6,781 bases of DNA from Micrococcaceae bacterium UBA6021 (GTDB lineage Bacteria > Actinomycetota > Actinomycetes > Actinomycetales > Micrococcaceae), in the NCBI GenBank assembly GCA_002427975.1, contig DIZT01000048.1, forward strand, positions 374-7,154, read 5' to 3'. The translations under genes and the position numbers were made by a program. Position 1 is the first letter of the stretch; each line of letters begins with the position of its first letter. This document shows positions 6,280-6,781 of this stretch, piece after piece. The notes beneath the pieces are model-generated. The model did no database searches and was not told where the DNA came from. It saw only the letters and a program-made list of their open reading frames with translations.

Positions 6280-6775
6280 GTCCACCCTCCAGCTGGTCAC
6301 AAAGGTGCCCGATCAATGGATCCAGCACGGACAGGCCGTCCATAACGCCCTTGGGTGACCCGGGCAGGTTGACGATGAACGTGCCGCCGTGGGCACCGGC
6401 GTGGCCGCGGCTCAGCGCCGCAAGCGGTGTTTTGGCTGCGCCTTCCCGCCGGATGGCCTCCATGATGCCCGGGATTTCCCGGTCCAGGAGGGGCAGGGTC
6501 ACGTCGGGAGTGCGGTCGTCGGGGCTGAGCCCGGTGCCGCCGCTGGTGATCACGACGGCGGGATGCTGGCTGAGGAGCGCCCGGATCGCCGCGCCGACGG
6601 GCTCCCCGTCCGGCACCACCATGGCGGGATACGCCTCGAAGCCGTGCTCGGTCAGCCAGTCGATGATGACGGGCCCGGTTTCATCTTCATAGATGCCTGC
6701 GGCTGCCCGGGTGGACGCGATGACTACCCCGGCCTTCCGCCCCTGCACCTCGCCGTGCCGGTGCGGCTCAGGCAC
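6269..6775 (-). CDS. moaB: MoaB/Mog-family molybdenum cofactor biosynthesis protein (5' end uncertain)
   Basis: Members of this family bind molybdopterin and adenylylate it before metal insertion. The protein (168 residues from GTG at 6775) shows GVVIASTRAAAGIYEDETGP (16-35), the molybdopterin-binding loop SGGTGLSPDDRTPD (78-91), IPGIMEAIRREG (101-112) and the end signature FIVNLPGSPKGVMDGL (133-148). This is a complete single MoCF-binding domain without the extra domains of MoeA. The frame remains open to the right edge (PH before the first GTG), so the true start may lie outside the window; GTG at 6775 or at 6748 are in-window options. It overlaps moaE by 11 bases. MoaB versus Mog cannot be settled without phylogeny. 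Upstream genes outside the window are likely also for cofactor synthesis. Confidence 0.9.
   Translation of the reverse strand: MPEPHRHGEVQGRKAGVVIASTRAAAGIYEDETGPVIIDWLTEHGFEAYPAMVVPDGEPVGAAIRALLSQHPAVVITSGGTGLSPDDRTPDVTLPLLDREIPGIMEAIRREGAAKTPLAALSRGHAGAHGGTFIVNLPGSPKGVMDGLSVLDPLIGHLCDQLEGGHGH
6286..6290 (-). promoter_or_regulatory. Ribosome-binding site of moaE
   Basis: GGAGG on the minus strand, 6 bases before the ATG at 6279 and inside the end of the upstream gene. It is the strongest Shine-Dalgarno sequence in the window and decides the moaE start over the GTG at 6300. Confidence 0.75.
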
Positions 6776-6781
6776 GTGCGG

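Noticed and set aside
6280..6300. GTG start of moaE at 6300
   Set aside because: The ATG at 6279 has a strong GGAGG at correct spacing, and the extra seven residues fit no MoaE pattern.
4731..6345. Long plus-strand open frames (387 and 382 codons) across the dapB and moaE region
   Set aside because: They are antisense shadows of dapB, the TPR-like gene and moaE; the translations are low-complexity and match nothing I recognise.

Overview
The window is high-GC DNA with long antisense shadow ORFs, GTG starts and several genes lacking a clear Shine-Dalgarno sequence. Together with the gene set this points to an actinobacterium. The protein sequences look most like Arthrobacter or a close relative (Micrococcaceae), but that is a recognition-based inference with no search behind it. 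Eight protein-coding genes fill nearly all of the window. Seven lie on the minus strand and one on the plus strand. There are no RNA genes, insertion sequences or CRISPR arrays, and no gene-free stretch longer than about 110 bases.

Reading the minus strand in its direction of transcription (right to left): a MoaB/Mog-type molybdopterin-handling protein (about 6775-6269, 5' end at the window edge) overlaps moaE (6279-5818), forming a molybdenum cofactor pair. After 94 bases comes dapB (5723-4953), followed after 3 bases by a small two-helix membrane protein with a C-terminal TPR-like helix pair (4949-4470). A plus-strand polytopic membrane acyltransferase-like gene (3231-4466) converges on it with only 3 bases between the stop codons.

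Divergent from the acyltransferase gene is a short protein resembling the N-terminal part of DUF222/13E12-type HNH endonucleases but without any HNH domain (about 3124-2594). A carbon-nitrogen hydrolase (2570-1824) follows 23 bases later. Then come dapA (1714-806) and the N-terminal 254 residues of ribonuclease J (764 to the left edge). DapA and DapB catalyse two consecutive steps of lysine/diaminopimelate synthesis, and the dapB ... dapA-rnj order is a familiar actinobacterial arrangement. Here about 3.1 kb of other genes separates the two halves, and thyX, often found between them, is absent from the window.

The most interesting signal is upstream of the DUF222-like gene. An 18-bp near-palindrome (3138-3155) matches the actinobacterial LexA/SOS box with one base changed. 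It sits in the 17-bp spacer between a TTGTGT -35 and a TAATAT -10, so a bound repressor would cover the core promoter. That suggests a DNA-damage-inducible operon of the DUF222-like gene and the carbon-nitrogen hydrolase. A second observation is a shared motif, and possible leaderless starts, just upstream of dapA and dapB.
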